A stretch of DNA of 49,577 nucleotides from Colwellia sp. (GTDB lineage Bacteria > Pseudomonadota > Gammaproteobacteria > Enterobacterales > Alteromonadaceae), in assembly GCA_022969175.1 (NCBI GenBank), contig JALJPB010000019.1, positions 13,787 to 63,363 of the forward strand. Reading direction: 5' to 3'. How positions within the stretch are numbered: the first letter of the stretch is position 1; every line of letters starts with the position of its first letter. The notes under the pieces are model-generated. The model was not told the DNA's origin. It worked only from the letters and a program-made list of their open reading frames with translations, and ran no database searches. Below are positions 1 to 8,759 of this stretch, in pieces. Both the position numbers and the translations under genes were made by a program.

Positions 1-230
1 AAACAGGCTTATTTAAAATGCCTACCAAGGATACAAAAAGATTAGGTGGTCATGCGATGATCGCTGTTGGTTTTGATGACGAGCAGCAACACTTTATTGT
101 TCGCAACTCTTACGGTGTTGATTTTGGTGACAACGGCTATTGTTATATTCCTTATGAATTTTTTACTAGCAGCTACCCTACAGCTGAAAAAGAGCAAGCT
201 AATACCTTTAGTTTTTGGTGTCTGTTGTAA
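1..230 (+). CDS. Papain-like (C1) cysteine peptidase, C-terminal end only
   Basis: The reading frame is open from the left edge of the window and stops at 228-230, so only the last 76 codons are present and the true start lies outside. The fragment has the two late landmarks of C1A peptidases: GGHAMIAVGFDD, with the catalytic His, and IVRNSYG, with the catalytic Asn. The usual NSWG is NSYG here. The stretch DNGYCYIPYEFF matches the closing strands seen in bacterial papain-like proteins. The catalytic Cys would be upstream and cannot be checked. The gene converges on the radical SAM gene at 374-2353 with a dispersed repeat between them. A role in RiPP leader cleavage is possible but is only an inference from proximity. 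Confidence 0.75.
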   Translation, partial: TGLFKMPTKDTKRLGGHAMIAVGFDDEQQHFIVRNSYGVDFGDNGYCYIPYEFFTSSYPTAEKEQANTFSFWCLL

Positions 231-243
231 TTCTTTATATACC

Positions 244-370
244 CGTCATCCCCGAGTGCTTTGTCGGGGATCTGGTATTTAAAAACTATGGATTCCGGCC
301 AAGAGCTCACCGGAATGACAATCAAAAAAACTCTCTGGTATGACAATCAAAAAAAACTATCTGGCATGAC
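244..370. repeat. Dispersed palindromic repeat, copy 1, with a 25-26 bp tail duplication
   Basis: The element has two hairpin arms. ATCCCCGA pairs with TCGGGGAT around 248-271, and ATTCCGG pairs with CCGGAAT around 292-316. It ends in GGAATGAC. After the last arm the block ending in ATGAC recurs at 340-344 and 366-370, 25 and 26 bases apart, separated by A-rich spacers. A close relative in the opposite orientation lies at 9296-9372 and a half element at 8457-8489. It behaves like a REP-type repeat between the convergent peptidase and radical SAM genes. Confidence 0.75.
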
Positions 371-373
371 AAC

Positions 374-2353
374 CTAATAATTGTCTAAATCTAAATATCC
401 AGCAGGATAGTCTTTAGTTTCCGGTAATGGCGGCGTACTGCCCACTAATGCTAACGACATAAAACAATTACTCAGGGCAATGATTAATTTATCATTCACT
501 AACTCTTCAAGGGCTTTATCAAGCCGACTATCATCTATTTGCCTATCCTGAACATTGCTAAGTTTGTCTTTTAATCTACCTTTTGCAATTGGCTCACCGC
601 ACAAACGATAAATATCAGCCTTTATGCCGGTTAATGTATGGGTAAAATTCGTCGCTACGGCCCTAGTATCAATAATAACTATTTGACTGACTTGGTCACT
701 CATATACATTAGCGGAATTGCAGTCTCCCAAGTATTACTCCACAAAGTGACTGCTTTTTGTAAATGTTTATGCTCAGCCATGTCGTACTGAAAACTATTT
801 TCTAAACTAAAAACATCAGTTTGTTTTGTCGATTTCTCATCAAAAAAGTAAGCGATATTAGTAAGTTTATCGGCAGCTAAAGGATAAATATATTGATAAC
901 TTTTTAGAGGCTCTAAAGTTAAGCCGTAGCTAGCGGCTTTATTAAAATAAGGGCTAAAGCGCACATAACGAATTTTGATTAAACTTTTATAAGGTGGCTG
1001 AATATGAGCTATTAACGGAATAATATCGGCCATCTCGTTATACCAATGGCCTTTCTCGTTTGGCGCACCACATAATAAGTTCCATGAGACCCTAACACCA
1101 TAATTTCGACACCACTTGAGTGCTGAAATATTTTGAATGGCAGTGGCTCCTTTTGCTACTAATTTTAAAAAATCATCATTAAGGCTTTCAAAACCTGGTT
1201 GTATCCAACGAATACCTGCATTGGCGAGCTTTTCTATATGCTGCTTTTTTAAATTAGATTTGGTTTCATAAAAAATATTATACGCTTGCTTTTTGCTCAG
1301 TTCAGGCAACACTGTTTTCATGTAATCCATAGGTAAAATGTTATCAACCACTTCGAATTTAGTGATGTGGTATTTACTTGATAGAGAGTCAAATTCTTTA
1401 ATAACACTTGCTGGACTTTTTACTCTATGCTCCATACTCACACCATTGAGGCCACAAAAAGTACAATGTTTTTTTGCTCCCCACCAGCAACCACGTGAGG
1501 TTTCAACTATTAGACCGGAATTAATATAAGGTGATAGTGAGAGTTCATCTATGGTAGAAAAATAAAAATCAAAAATAGGTGCAGCTACTTTACTCATATC
1601 CTCAATATAACCACGAGGGGGTTGTTTGACTTGTTTGTTATCAGATACTAATAAAGTGGCTTTTTGGCTGATAAAACCAAAAGGTAAATTTTGTGCGGTT
1701 ATGGGAACACCACGCATAAGTTTATCAATAAAGTCGCCGATAACATCATCACATTCACCAGAGAAGACATAATCAACCCATCGAAATTCCTCACTGAGTG
1801 TTTGACCCATAACCCCTTCACAGTTTGCTCCCCCCATTAAGGTAATAATGTCAGGGTTAGCTGCTTTAACTTTTCGTAGTAAAGCAAGGGATGCACAATT
1901 TTGTTGGAAGGTAGATGTACAGCCGACAATCTTAGGTGGATTGGCTAGTATTTTAGCTGCCAATTGCTCTATATACAGTTCTGCTTGCTCTCTGGCTGAG
2001 AGTAATTGTTGTTTAACTTCTTCTGTGATATCTGAAAACAAGGCAAAGAAGTTTTCATCATTTGTTTGCTGCGCTTCCTCGTCATCCTCACTATTAGAAA
2101 CGGAAAAAGCAGCTCGTGAAAATGTCCATTCTCCCAATAAATGTTCATGAAACGAGTTATCAATGACATCGTATTGATCTAAACCCAGCAAAGCTGAAAA
2201 TTCCACATTACCGTAAATGCCTTGCACTTGATAACCGTAAGCTGCAATATAATTTTCAATCAGCCCAAGCGCTAACGAAGGGCGAGTAATTGAAGAGTAA
2301 GGCATATTAATTAAGCAAACATCGGGTGCTAATTCTGGCATTAAAGCAAACAT
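374..2353 (-). CDS. B12-binding radical SAM protein of the RiPP maturation (ocin_1) family
   Basis: This 659-residue protein has an N-terminal cobalamin-binding-like Rossmann region (about residues 140-215, IVGCTSTFQQN and LMGGANCEG) followed by a radical SAM domain. The cluster motif is Cys289-x7-Cys297-x2-Cys300 within RGCWWGAKKHCTFCGLNG. This unusual CX7CX2C spacing is the hallmark of the 'RiPP maturation radical SAM protein 1' family rather than CX3CX2C. Members are thought to modify ribosomal peptides, often by C-methylation. No precursor peptide, leader-binding protein or exporter is visible nearby, so the substrate is unknown. The ATG at 2353 has no clear Shine-Dalgarno, and a TATAAT lies just upstream. 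A second ATG at 2341 is possible. Confidence 0.85.
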   Translation of the reverse strand: MFALMPELAPDVCLINMPYSSITRPSLALGLIENYIAAYGYQVQGIYGNVEFSALLGLDQYDVIDNSFHEHLLGEWTFSRAAFSVSNSEDDEEAQQTNDENFFALFSDITEEVKQQLLSAREQAELYIEQLAAKILANPPKIVGCTSTFQQNCASLALLRKVKAANPDIITLMGGANCEGVMGQTLSEEFRWVDYVFSGECDDVIGDFIDKLMRGVPITAQNLPFGFISQKATLLVSDNKQVKQPPRGYIEDMSKVAAPIFDFYFSTIDELSLSPYINSGLIVETSRGCWWGAKKHCTFCGLNGVSMEHRVKSPASVIKEFDSLSSKYHITKFEVVDNILPMDYMKTVLPELSKKQAYNIFYETKSNLKKQHIEKLANAGIRWIQPGFESLNDDFLKLVAKGATAIQNISALKWCRNYGVRVSWNLLCGAPNEKGHWYNEMADIIPLIAHIQPPYKSLIKIRYVRFSPYFNKAASYGLTLEPLKSYQYIYPLAADKLTNIAYFFDEKSTKQTDVFSLENSFQYDMAEHKHLQKAVTLWSNTWETAIPLMYMSDQVSQIVIIDTRAVATNFTHTLTGIKADIYRLCGEPIAKGRLKDKLSNVQDRQIDDSRLDKALEELVNDKLIIALSNCFMSLALVGSTPPLPETKDYPAGYLDLDNY

Positions 2354-2568
2354 CTAAAAATTATAATAACTACACGATAACCAATATTGACGCTCAATTA
2401 AAGAGTAAATTAAGGTTATGTTTTATCTGTTGTTTATTCAACTCCAACAAAATCAAATAAAATTCAAAAAACATAAAAGTAGCCCTTTTACAGCAGGTCA
2501 ATAAGCTGTTAATGTATCCACTGGCTAATATTCAATCGATTTGTTTATATTTTGAAGGTGAGTATCAA

Positions 2569-3600
2569 ATGCAGTTAAATATGTCTTTTATCATTAATTT
2601 TTTTAAACGTGTATTCTCTAGTGATCATGACAGAAAAATACCACAGGTTAAACCTGCGGCGATTAAGCGCACGTTACCGTCAACCCCCATCAACCCTATG
2701 GCTGACGAAGTAGAAAACGCCAATACCGTTACTCACGATCTCATTCACGAGATAGAAAAAAACAAACACATTCAAGATGAAGCTCCTGATAAGCAGCAAG
2801 AAGTTTCGGTTGAAAAACAAGAGCAAGAACAAGAACAAGAACAAGAACAAACTGTAATAACTCCGCCCTCGCCAATTGAACTTGCTGTTGAAACTAAAGT
2901 TGAAGCTGAAGTTGAAATAAAAGTAGAAGAGAAAGCAGAAGAAAAAGCAGAAGAAAAAGCAGAGATTAAATTAGCCTTAGCGCCTGAGCCTAAACTTGAG
3001 TCTAAACCTGCACCTGAACCTGAAAAAGTTGAGCAAGCGCCAGAAAAAATTAAAACCGAAACTAAACAGACTCAGTCAGAAACCAAAGAACCTGAAAAAT
3101 CTAAGCCTAAGCCTAAAGCTAAAGTGGCGGTAAAAAAAGAAACTAAAGCTAAACCTGCAACTAAAGCAGCAACCAAAGCAGAGCCAAAAGCTAAACCTTC
3201 AACTAAAGCTGAAACTAAAACAGAAAGCAAAGCTAAGCCAAAAGCTAAACCCGCAGCGAAACCGAAACCGAAAAGCACCACCAATAACATTCCCAAAACA
3301 ATTGTATTTGATGAAGCTGAAAGTAGCCTAACCACGAAAAGTAAGCGTATTGTCGGTCACTGCAAGAAGAACCCTGACTCGTTCAAAGTCACTCATATTG
3401 TTAAACCAGAACAAGATAAATTAAGACTTAATTTAACGCTAGTCGATTGGAAAAATTCCGATGGTTTAAGCTTTGTAACTTACGATGTTGCAAACGATGC
3501 GCTAGTTTTTTCGAAGAAATGTGATGATGCTTTAGCTGCTCAGCTTAATGATGTTTTACTTACCTGGGCGAGAGAAGTTTATAAGAGTTACTATAAATAA
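2569..3600 (+). CDS. Lys/Glu/Pro/Ala-rich protein with a small C-terminal domain, unknown function
   Basis: Not recognised. An ATG also exists at 2512, but 2569 is preceded by AAGGTGAG at a 6-7 base gap, so I prefer it (343 residues). The N-terminus (MQLNMSFIINFFKRVF) is a short amphipathic or hydrophobic segment. About residues 75-255 are low complexity: a (EQ)n run, then K/E and then K/P/A/T repeats, probably disordered. The last 100 residues look folded (KTIVFDEAESS, RIVGHCKKNPDSF, LTLVDWKNSDG). Similar Lys/Pro/Ala tails occur in histone H1-like and TonB-like proteins, but no motif decides. An antisense open frame at 3072-3335 is a by-product of the biased composition. Confidence 0.7.
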   Translation: MQLNMSFIINFFKRVFSSDHDRKIPQVKPAAIKRTLPSTPINPMADEVENANTVTHDLIHEIEKNKHIQDEAPDKQQEVSVEKQEQEQEQEQEQTVITPPSPIELAVETKVEAEVEIKVEEKAEEKAEEKAEIKLALAPEPKLESKPAPEPEKVEQAPEKIKTETKQTQSETKEPEKSKPKPKAKVAVKKETKAKPATKAATKAEPKAKPSTKAETKTESKAKPKAKPAAKPKPKSTTNNIPKTIVFDEAESSLTTKSKRIVGHCKKNPDSFKVTHIVKPEQDKLRLNLTLVDWKNSDGLSFVTYDVANDALVFSKKCDDALAAQLNDVLLTWAREVYKSYYK

Positions 3601-3630
3601 CTTAGTACAACCTTATTGATCAATAAAATC

Positions 3631-3660
3631 AAGTGGTTACATCAGAAGATGTAACTACTT
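3631..3660. terminator. 13-bp stem-loop between convergent genes
   Basis: AAGTGGTTACATC (3631-3643) pairs with GATGTAACTACTT (3648-3660) around an AGAA tetraloop, with one G-U pair. It lies between the ends of the Lys-rich gene and ybjQ-like gene. There is no strong U-tract on the plus strand. On the minus strand GATTTTATT follows, so this is only a weak intrinsic terminator candidate. Confidence 0.4.
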
Positions 3661-3699
3661 AATGCATTCCTAATTAAACAGTTCTTTTAAACCGTTCTA

Positions 3700-4020
3700 T
3701 TAAATCTTTTCGACAATAACTGCCGTACCATAAGCCAATAACTCAGACATACCCGTATCAATAGCACTGGTGGTGAATCTGATATTAACAATCGCATTAG
3801 CGCCTTTATCTTCTGCTTGTGAAATCATTCGAGCCATAGCTTGTTCTCTAGCCTCCACTAACATTTCAGTGTAACCAACGACTTCGCCACCAATAATACT
3901 TTTAAGGCTAGCCATAATATCTCGGCCAATGTGTTTTGATTGCACCATATTCCCTGTCACTAAATCGACAGTTTGAATGATAGTATAACCGGGTAGTTCA
4001 GGGGTGTTTGATAACAGCAT
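3700..4020 (-). CDS. ybjQ: YbjQ/UPF0145 family protein
   Basis: This 106-residue protein has the typical size of the YbjQ family (Pfam YbjQ_1, also called UPF0145 or putative heavy-metal-binding). Recognisable segments are the start PGYTIIQTVDLVTGN, the central SIIGGEVVGYTEMLVEAREQA and the end KGANAIVNIRFTTSAI. The family is cytoplasmic and forms homopentamers in solved structures, and its role is not established. AAGGAAATAAC sits directly before the ATG. A 13-bp imperfect tandem duplication (3681-3693 and 3694-3706) spans its stop codon. Confidence 0.85.
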   Translation of the reverse strand: MLLSNTPELPGYTIIQTVDLVTGNMVQSKHIGRDIMASLKSIIGGEVVGYTEMLVEAREQAMARMISQAEDKGANAIVNIRFTTSAIDTGMSELLAYGTAVIVEKI

Positions 4021-4067
4021 GTTATTTCCTTATCGGTGATTAATGTTAATTCGATCAATGAAATGAT

Positions 4068-4094
4068 CTGTATTTACTATACAAACAAATACAG
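4068..4094. other. 8-bp stem-loop between the hydratase/dehydrogenase gene and ybjQ
   Basis: CTGTATTT (4068-4075) pairs with AAATACAG (4087-4094) around an 11-base loop. TTTTAA follows on the plus strand and no U-run on the minus strand. It sits just after the last gene of the paa operon. Its function as a terminator is unproven. Confidence 0.3.
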
Positions 4095-4123
4095 TTTTAA
4101 ATACTCTTTTCAAAATATTACTT

Positions 4124-6268
4124 TCAAAATAATGTTTGAAATACTTCCATGTCGACTTCAGGCCAAATTTTATTTGCCTTATCTTTGGCCAGGCTTTCCC
4201 TTAATTCAGTTAATTGCTGTTTAACAACATCCCTACCTAACTGTTTAGCTTGAAACATTGGGCCACCTTTATATCGTGGAAAGCCATAACCATGTAGCCA
4301 AATAACATCAATGTCTGAAACTCGCTGGACAATGCCTTCTTTTAACAGAGCCAAACCTTCTGATATTAGGGCAAACAATGCCCGTTGAACTATTTGTTCA
4401 TCACTAAATGTTACTTGTTTAATGTTTAATGACTTTGCTTTTTGCTCTAAAAGTGATTGCACGATAGAAGAAAATTGTTTTTTGCCGATTTCATCATAAT
4501 CATAAAAACCTGCCTTAGTTTTACGACCTAAACGGTTAGCTTCAACCATAGTTGCTGCAGCTCTAAAATAGCCTTTATCATGCTCTGGAAAAGGCTGAGC
4601 GCTACGGGCACTGTGGCCAATATCAATACCCGATAAATCTTGCACCGCTAACGGGCCCATTGCCATGCCCCAGTTGGTCATGGCATTATCTATTTGTTCA
4701 ACTTTTGCGCCTTCCAATAACATTTGCTGAATTTCGCGACCATAACGGGTATACATGCGATTACCAGCAAAACCAAAACAGACCCCCACCAGCACTGACA
4801 CTTTTTTCAGCTGCTTACCTACTTGCATTGCGGTGGCAATCACTTGTTCGCTGGTTTTATCTGCTTGTACTACTTCTAAAAGCTTCATAATATTAGCGGG
4901 GCTAAAAAAATGCATGCCAACCAATTGTTCTGGACGGCTAATTGACTGAGCAATAGCGTTAATATCTAAATAAGAGGTATTAGTGGCAAACACAGTGGTT
5001 GGTTTACAAATTTCAGTCAACTTTTTAAACAGCTCTTTTTTAACATCGATATTCTCAAAAACTGCTTCAAGCACTAAATCACAATCAGCTAAAGCTTGGT
5101 AATCAATACTACCTGATAAATTAGCAATGCAGCTGTCAGCGGCTTGTTGACTCATTCGGCCACGCTTTACATTATTGGAAAAGTTATTTTTAATGCGTAT
5201 CAAACCAGCCTCAAGAGCTTCATTTGTTTGCTCAATTAACTGAACTTTGAAATTAGCCGACAAAAAGCTTGTCGCGATACCTGAGCCCATATTACCGCCA
5301 CCAATAATACCAACATTAGTCACTTTTAAAGGCGTTGCAGTATTGCTAATTTTCGCCGCTTTTTTCTCTGCACCAAAGGCATGAATAAGTGCTGCAGATT
5401 GCGGTGATGCGCGCAGCATTAAAAATTGCTCTCGCTCATAAGCCATGCCATTGCTGATATTCATTGCTTGAGTTTTTTCTAAAACGTCAAAGGCGACAAC
5501 TGGCGCTAATTTACCACGAGCTTTTTTTGTTATCGCGACTTTTGCTTGCTGCCAATTAAAAGCTGCACCATCTACAGGCAAGTCGCCAATACGTTTAGGT
5601 GTTAAATGGTTAGTTTCGATAAGTTGGCTGGCAAAAGCTATGGTTGCTTCATCCAATTTATCTATTTTATCTACTGTACCTACTTTATCTAAGCCAGTTA
5701 AACCGCTTTGTCCATCTTCAACGATGACATCGATTAATGAACTATCAGCAAAAGATTTAACATTTATATGGCGACCTGAAGTGATCATCTCTAACGATTT
5801 TTCAGGACCCAGAATACGCATTAATCTTTGTGTGCCACCAGCCCCTGGAATTAACCCCAAGTTAACTTCAGGTAAACCAACTTTCGCTGTACTTAATGCT
5901 ACACGGTAATGACAACTCAGAGCCACTTCAAAACCACCGCCAAGTGATGTACCAAAGAGTGCTGCGATCACTGGCTTTGTACAAGCTTCAATGCGATTAA
6001 CCACGTCAGGAAGAAATGGCTCAGTTGCTGGTTTACCAAATTCTTTAATGTCTGCACCAGCAATAAAAGTTTTGCCTTGGCAGCGGATAATAATCACTTT
6101 AACTTTGTCATTATTTTCCAAGCTTTCGATTGCGTTAACCAAACCCGATCTTACTTGCCCTGATAGCGCGTTAACCGGTGGGTAATTTATAGAGATAATC
6201 GCAATAGCACCGTTTGACCGTGTACTAAAGTTAACATTAACCACTGGGTTAGGGTTTTCGTTTGTCAT
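4124..6268 (-). CDS. Fused enoyl-CoA hydratase / 3-hydroxyacyl-CoA dehydrogenase
   Basis: This 714-residue multifunctional beta-oxidation enzyme carries an N-terminal crotonase domain: GADIKEFG, then GTSLGGGFEVAL and PEVNLGLIPGAGGTQ, with both catalytic Glu present. An NAD-binding 3-hydroxyacyl-CoA dehydrogenase follows (VGIIGGGNMGSGIA near residue 320, GMHFFSPANIMKLLEVV with the catalytic His, then GFAGNRMYTRY). A second C-terminal HAD domain has KGGPMFQA. The length fits FadJ/peroxisomal-type enzymes. As the last gene of the paa operon, with no separate paaF or paaH in the window, it may perform those hydration and oxidation steps. AAGAGAATAAA precedes the ATG. A TTTCAAAATA direct repeat with a 14-base period covers the stop codon. 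Confidence 0.9.
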   Translation of the reverse strand: MTNENPNPVVNVNFSTRSNGAIAIISINYPPVNALSGQVRSGLVNAIESLENNDKVKVIIIRCQGKTFIAGADIKEFGKPATEPFLPDVVNRIEACTKPVIAALFGTSLGGGFEVALSCHYRVALSTAKVGLPEVNLGLIPGAGGTQRLMRILGPEKSLEMITSGRHINVKSFADSSLIDVIVEDGQSGLTGLDKVGTVDKIDKLDEATIAFASQLIETNHLTPKRIGDLPVDGAAFNWQQAKVAITKKARGKLAPVVAFDVLEKTQAMNISNGMAYEREQFLMLRASPQSAALIHAFGAEKKAAKISNTATPLKVTNVGIIGGGNMGSGIATSFLSANFKVQLIEQTNEALEAGLIRIKNNFSNNVKRGRMSQQAADSCIANLSGSIDYQALADCDLVLEAVFENIDVKKELFKKLTEICKPTTVFATNTSYLDINAIAQSISRPEQLVGMHFFSPANIMKLLEVVQADKTSEQVIATAMQVGKQLKKVSVLVGVCFGFAGNRMYTRYGREIQQMLLEGAKVEQIDNAMTNWGMAMGPLAVQDLSGIDIGHSARSAQPFPEHDKGYFRAAATMVEANRLGRKTKAGFYDYDEIGKKQFSSIVQSLLEQKAKSLNIKQVTFSDEQIVQRALFALISEGLALLKEGIVQRVSDIDVIWLHGYGFPRYKGGPMFQAKQLGRDVVKQQLTELRESLAKDKANKIWPEVDMEVFQTLF

Positions 6269-6356
6269 TTTATTCTCTTTTAATTTTTAATTTTTGGTTT
6301 TGAGTTTCTTTGAGTTTTCAGGTTTTTAGCTTTATTTTAGCCTAATACTGACGACT

Positions 6357-7319
6357 TTAACTGAAGCGCTGCCAATAGCTGGCTTGCTCTTTAGGCAAGC
6401 CGCCTGATGAATTTTGTAATTGTTGTCTAATATAACTTAGTGAAGGCTGAGCCAATTCGCTATATAAATTGTTGACCAATTGACGTGCCGCAAAACCTTG
6501 CCATTGCTCGGGTAACATTTGTTTAGGTAGTTCATGATCTTTTAATAAAATACGGCGGTATTCGTGAATCAGCAAAGTACGTAATAGAAAGCTTTGTTGC
6601 TCTGAAATATCATTTAAGGGATCTTTAATATTAGTTAACATTTTAGCTTTATCTTTGCCTTCAACTTTTCTCATCAAGACTTGATAACTGATTAATAGCT
6701 GCTGATATTGCTCAGCCAGTTCACTGATATGCCATCGCTTTTGTACTAAGGTTTTTAAAACCTTGGCTGAACAGTCATCAATTGTTTTGCAACTAAAGAC
6801 CACGACCGCATCGGTTAACTGTAATTCTTTTAAGGTTTCATTTAATGACGTTTGCTCAATACAAGGATGAGCAAAAACCCCCGATGAAAGGCTGCTAAAA
6901 CCTAGCCAGTGAAGTTGTCTTCGAAATGCAGGCATGGCTTGTTCACTAACAAAAGAGGGCAATACCAACAACCAGTTACCATGCCAATCATCATGTGTGC
7001 TTGAATAAATACGACGAGCCGCTTTTTCATAATGCAGTTTTGCTGACTCGGTAAAAGCATAAAAACTTTTTCTGCCCACTTTTTTAACTTGTAACCAATC
7101 ATCTTGTACTAGGCGAAAAACAGAGGTTCTAATTAAACGCTCTGAATACCCTAAGGGCTTGAGAGATTCAATTAATGATCCTAGCCATAACCAATCACCA
7201 TGTTGTGACAAGACATCACCAAAGACTGTCACTATAAATGACTTACAACTAAAATTACCCGCAGAACATCTGTTGGCAATAAAGTCATTGATAAGAGATG
7301 AGTTAGCTAAAGTTGTCAT
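6357..7319 (-). CDS. paaX: PaaX-type transcriptional repressor of phenylacetate degradation
   Basis: This 320-residue protein has the PaaX layout. An N-terminal winged helix (about residues 25-95) reads SFIVTVFGDVLSQHG and LGYSERLIRTSVFRLVQDDWL. A central domain has WHGNWLLVLPSF and RRQLHWLGFSSLSSGVFAHP. The C-terminal helical domain has LLRTLLIHEYRRILLKD and LPKQMLPEQWQG. In E. coli PaaX represses the paa genes and is released by phenylacetyl-CoA. Here the gene lies inside the operon it should regulate, just after paaE, giving probable feedback. The ATG at 7319 is preferred to the TTG one codon upstream. No convincing ribosome site is visible, so translational coupling to paaE is plausible. 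Confidence 0.92.
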   Translation of the reverse strand: MTTLANSSLINDFIANRCSAGNFSCKSFIVTVFGDVLSQHGDWLWLGSLIESLKPLGYSERLIRTSVFRLVQDDWLQVKKVGRKSFYAFTESAKLHYEKAARRIYSSTHDDWHGNWLLVLPSFVSEQAMPAFRRQLHWLGFSSLSSGVFAHPCIEQTSLNETLKELQLTDAVVVFSCKTIDDCSAKVLKTLVQKRWHISELAEQYQQLLISYQVLMRKVEGKDKAKMLTNIKDPLNDISEQQSFLLRTLLIHEYRRILLKDHELPKQMLPEQWQGFAARQLVNNLYSELAQPSLSYIRQQLQNSSGGLPKEQASYWQRFS

Positions 7320-7329
7320 CAATTAAACG

Positions 7330-8415
7330 CTAAACATCACAATCAATTTCAACTTCACTCGTTACCGGGTGTGCTTGGCACGTTAGAATCATACCCTCAG
7401 CAAGTTCTTCCTCAGTTAAAGAGTGATTAACATCCATTTCAACTTCGCCTTTAATCACTTTAGCCTTACAGGTAGCACAAACACCACCTTTACATGAAAA
7501 CGGTAGATCAGCACCGTGCTCCATTGCTGCATCTAAGATACTATCGCCGTCCATTGCTAAATCGATAAAGGTTTTTCTGCCTGCCACTTTCACCGATACT
7601 TTACTCATCGCTTTACCGTAGTGTGCCGCACGTTCAGCTTTTTTCTTCGCCATCTCAGTATCAGCTGAGCCAGAGAAAAACAGTTCGTAGTGAAGCTTAT
7701 CTTCACTGAACTTCCAGAACTTAAAGGCTTCGACAACCTCAACAATCATTTCTTCAGGCCCACAAAGAAATACATCACTAAATGCACTTATTTCGATAAC
7801 TCGGGCTTGGTCTAAATCGATAAGTTTTTGTGCACTAATTCGGCCATTGAATAATGGCGCTTCATTTTCTTCACGGGTAAATAAATTTACCCATTCAAAA
7901 CGCTCAAGGTATTCATTTTTGATAAAGGCAATTTTTTCTCTAAACATCATTAATGGTGTAGATTTATTACCAAAAATCAAAGTGACTTTTGCTTTTGGTT
8001 CTATGATTAATATTGAACGAATATGGGATAAAATAGGGGTGATGCCACTACCAACCGCCAGAAATAAATAATGATTTTCATTGTTTTCATTTAGTTCGGT
8101 ATAAAAATGGCCTTGTGGCGGCATAACATCTAATGTCATACCGACTTTAAGTTCATCGTTGGCGAAGTTTGAAAACACCCCCTCATCGATACGTTTAACC
8201 GCCACTTGTAGTGACTGCTCACTAACAGATTTACAAATAGAATATGAGCGGCGTACATCTTTACCATCAATATCAGCTTTTAAGGTGAGATGTTGACCTT
8301 GTTGGTAGTTGAACTTTTCTTTTAGTTCTTTCGGTAAATCAAAACTTAGTGCAACAGCATCTTTAGTTAAACGCTCGATAGCTGAAATGGTTAAGGGATA
8401 AAATTCTGTACTCAT
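7330..8415 (-). CDS. paaE: 1,2-phenylacetyl-CoA epoxidase, reductase subunit PaaE
   Basis: This 361-residue NAD(P)H-dependent oxidoreductase passes electrons to the PaaA di-iron centre. An FAD-binding domain comes first (RRSYSIC, near residue 55), then the nucleotide-binding domain (GSGITPILSHI, then LCGPEEM). A C-terminal plant-type 2Fe-2S ferredoxin domain has Cys ligands in CKGGVCATC and a later CQAHP. The length matches E. coli PaaE (about 356). It is fourth-fifth in the paa operon order. The 344 bases between paaD and paaE hold a half copy of the dispersed repeat and a 24-bp tandem array. AAAGAGAAAACT precedes the ATG. Confidence 0.95.
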   Translation of the reverse strand: MSTEFYPLTISAIERLTKDAVALSFDLPKELKEKFNYQQGQHLTLKADIDGKDVRRSYSICKSVSEQSLQVAVKRIDEGVFSNFANDELKVGMTLDVMPPQGHFYTELNENNENHYLFLAVGSGITPILSHIRSILIIEPKAKVTLIFGNKSTPLMMFREKIAFIKNEYLERFEWVNLFTREENEAPLFNGRISAQKLIDLDQARVIEISAFSDVFLCGPEEMIVEVVEAFKFWKFSEDKLHYELFFSGSADTEMAKKKAERAAHYGKAMSKVSVKVAGRKTFIDLAMDGDSILDAAMEHGADLPFSCKGGVCATCKAKVIKGEVEMDVNHSLTEEELAEGMILTCQAHPVTSEVEIDCDV

Positions 8416-8456
8416 AGTTTTCTCTTTTATTTCGCTTTTAGTGCTTTTTTATAAAA

Positions 8457-8705
8457 ACTAGATTCCCGACTAGAACCTTCGGGAATGACGATATTCGACA
8501 CTCCGGGAATGACGATATTCTATGCATCAAAAATGACAATAATCTATACATCAAAAATGACTATATTCTATACATCAAAAATGACGATATTCTAGACATC
8601 AAAAATGACGATATTCTAGACATCAAAAATGACAATATTCTATACATCAAAAATGACGATGTTCTATACTTCAAAAATGACAATATTCTATACATCAAAA
8701 ATGAC
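8457..8705. repeat. Half copy of the dispersed repeat extended into a strict 24-bp tandem array
   Basis: The first 33 bases (ATTCCCGA and TCGGGAAT arms) match one arm of the element at 9296-9372. From there the hexamer AATGAC recurs at 8484, 8508, 8532, 8556, 8580, 8604, 8628, 8652, 8676 and 8700, each exactly 24 bases apart. The first interval still carries GGGAATGAC from the repeat arm. Later units have the consensus GATATTCTA then ACATCAAAAATGAC with scattered substitutions. This occupies nearly the whole paaD-paaE spacer. There are no unique spacers, so it is not CRISPR. Confidence 0.9.
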
Positions 8706-8759
8706 GACTTTGTTTTGAATACAAATTACTAACACTAATGACTAACAAAAATCATCTAG

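Noticed and set aside
3072..3335. Hydrophobic-looking antisense ORF
   Set aside because: It mirrors the Lys/Ala/Pro-biased codons of the sense gene and has no ribosome site.
8484..8705. Regular array resembling a CRISPR
   Set aside because: The 24-base units are contiguous copies with no unique spacers, and there are no cas genes; it is a simple tandem repeat.
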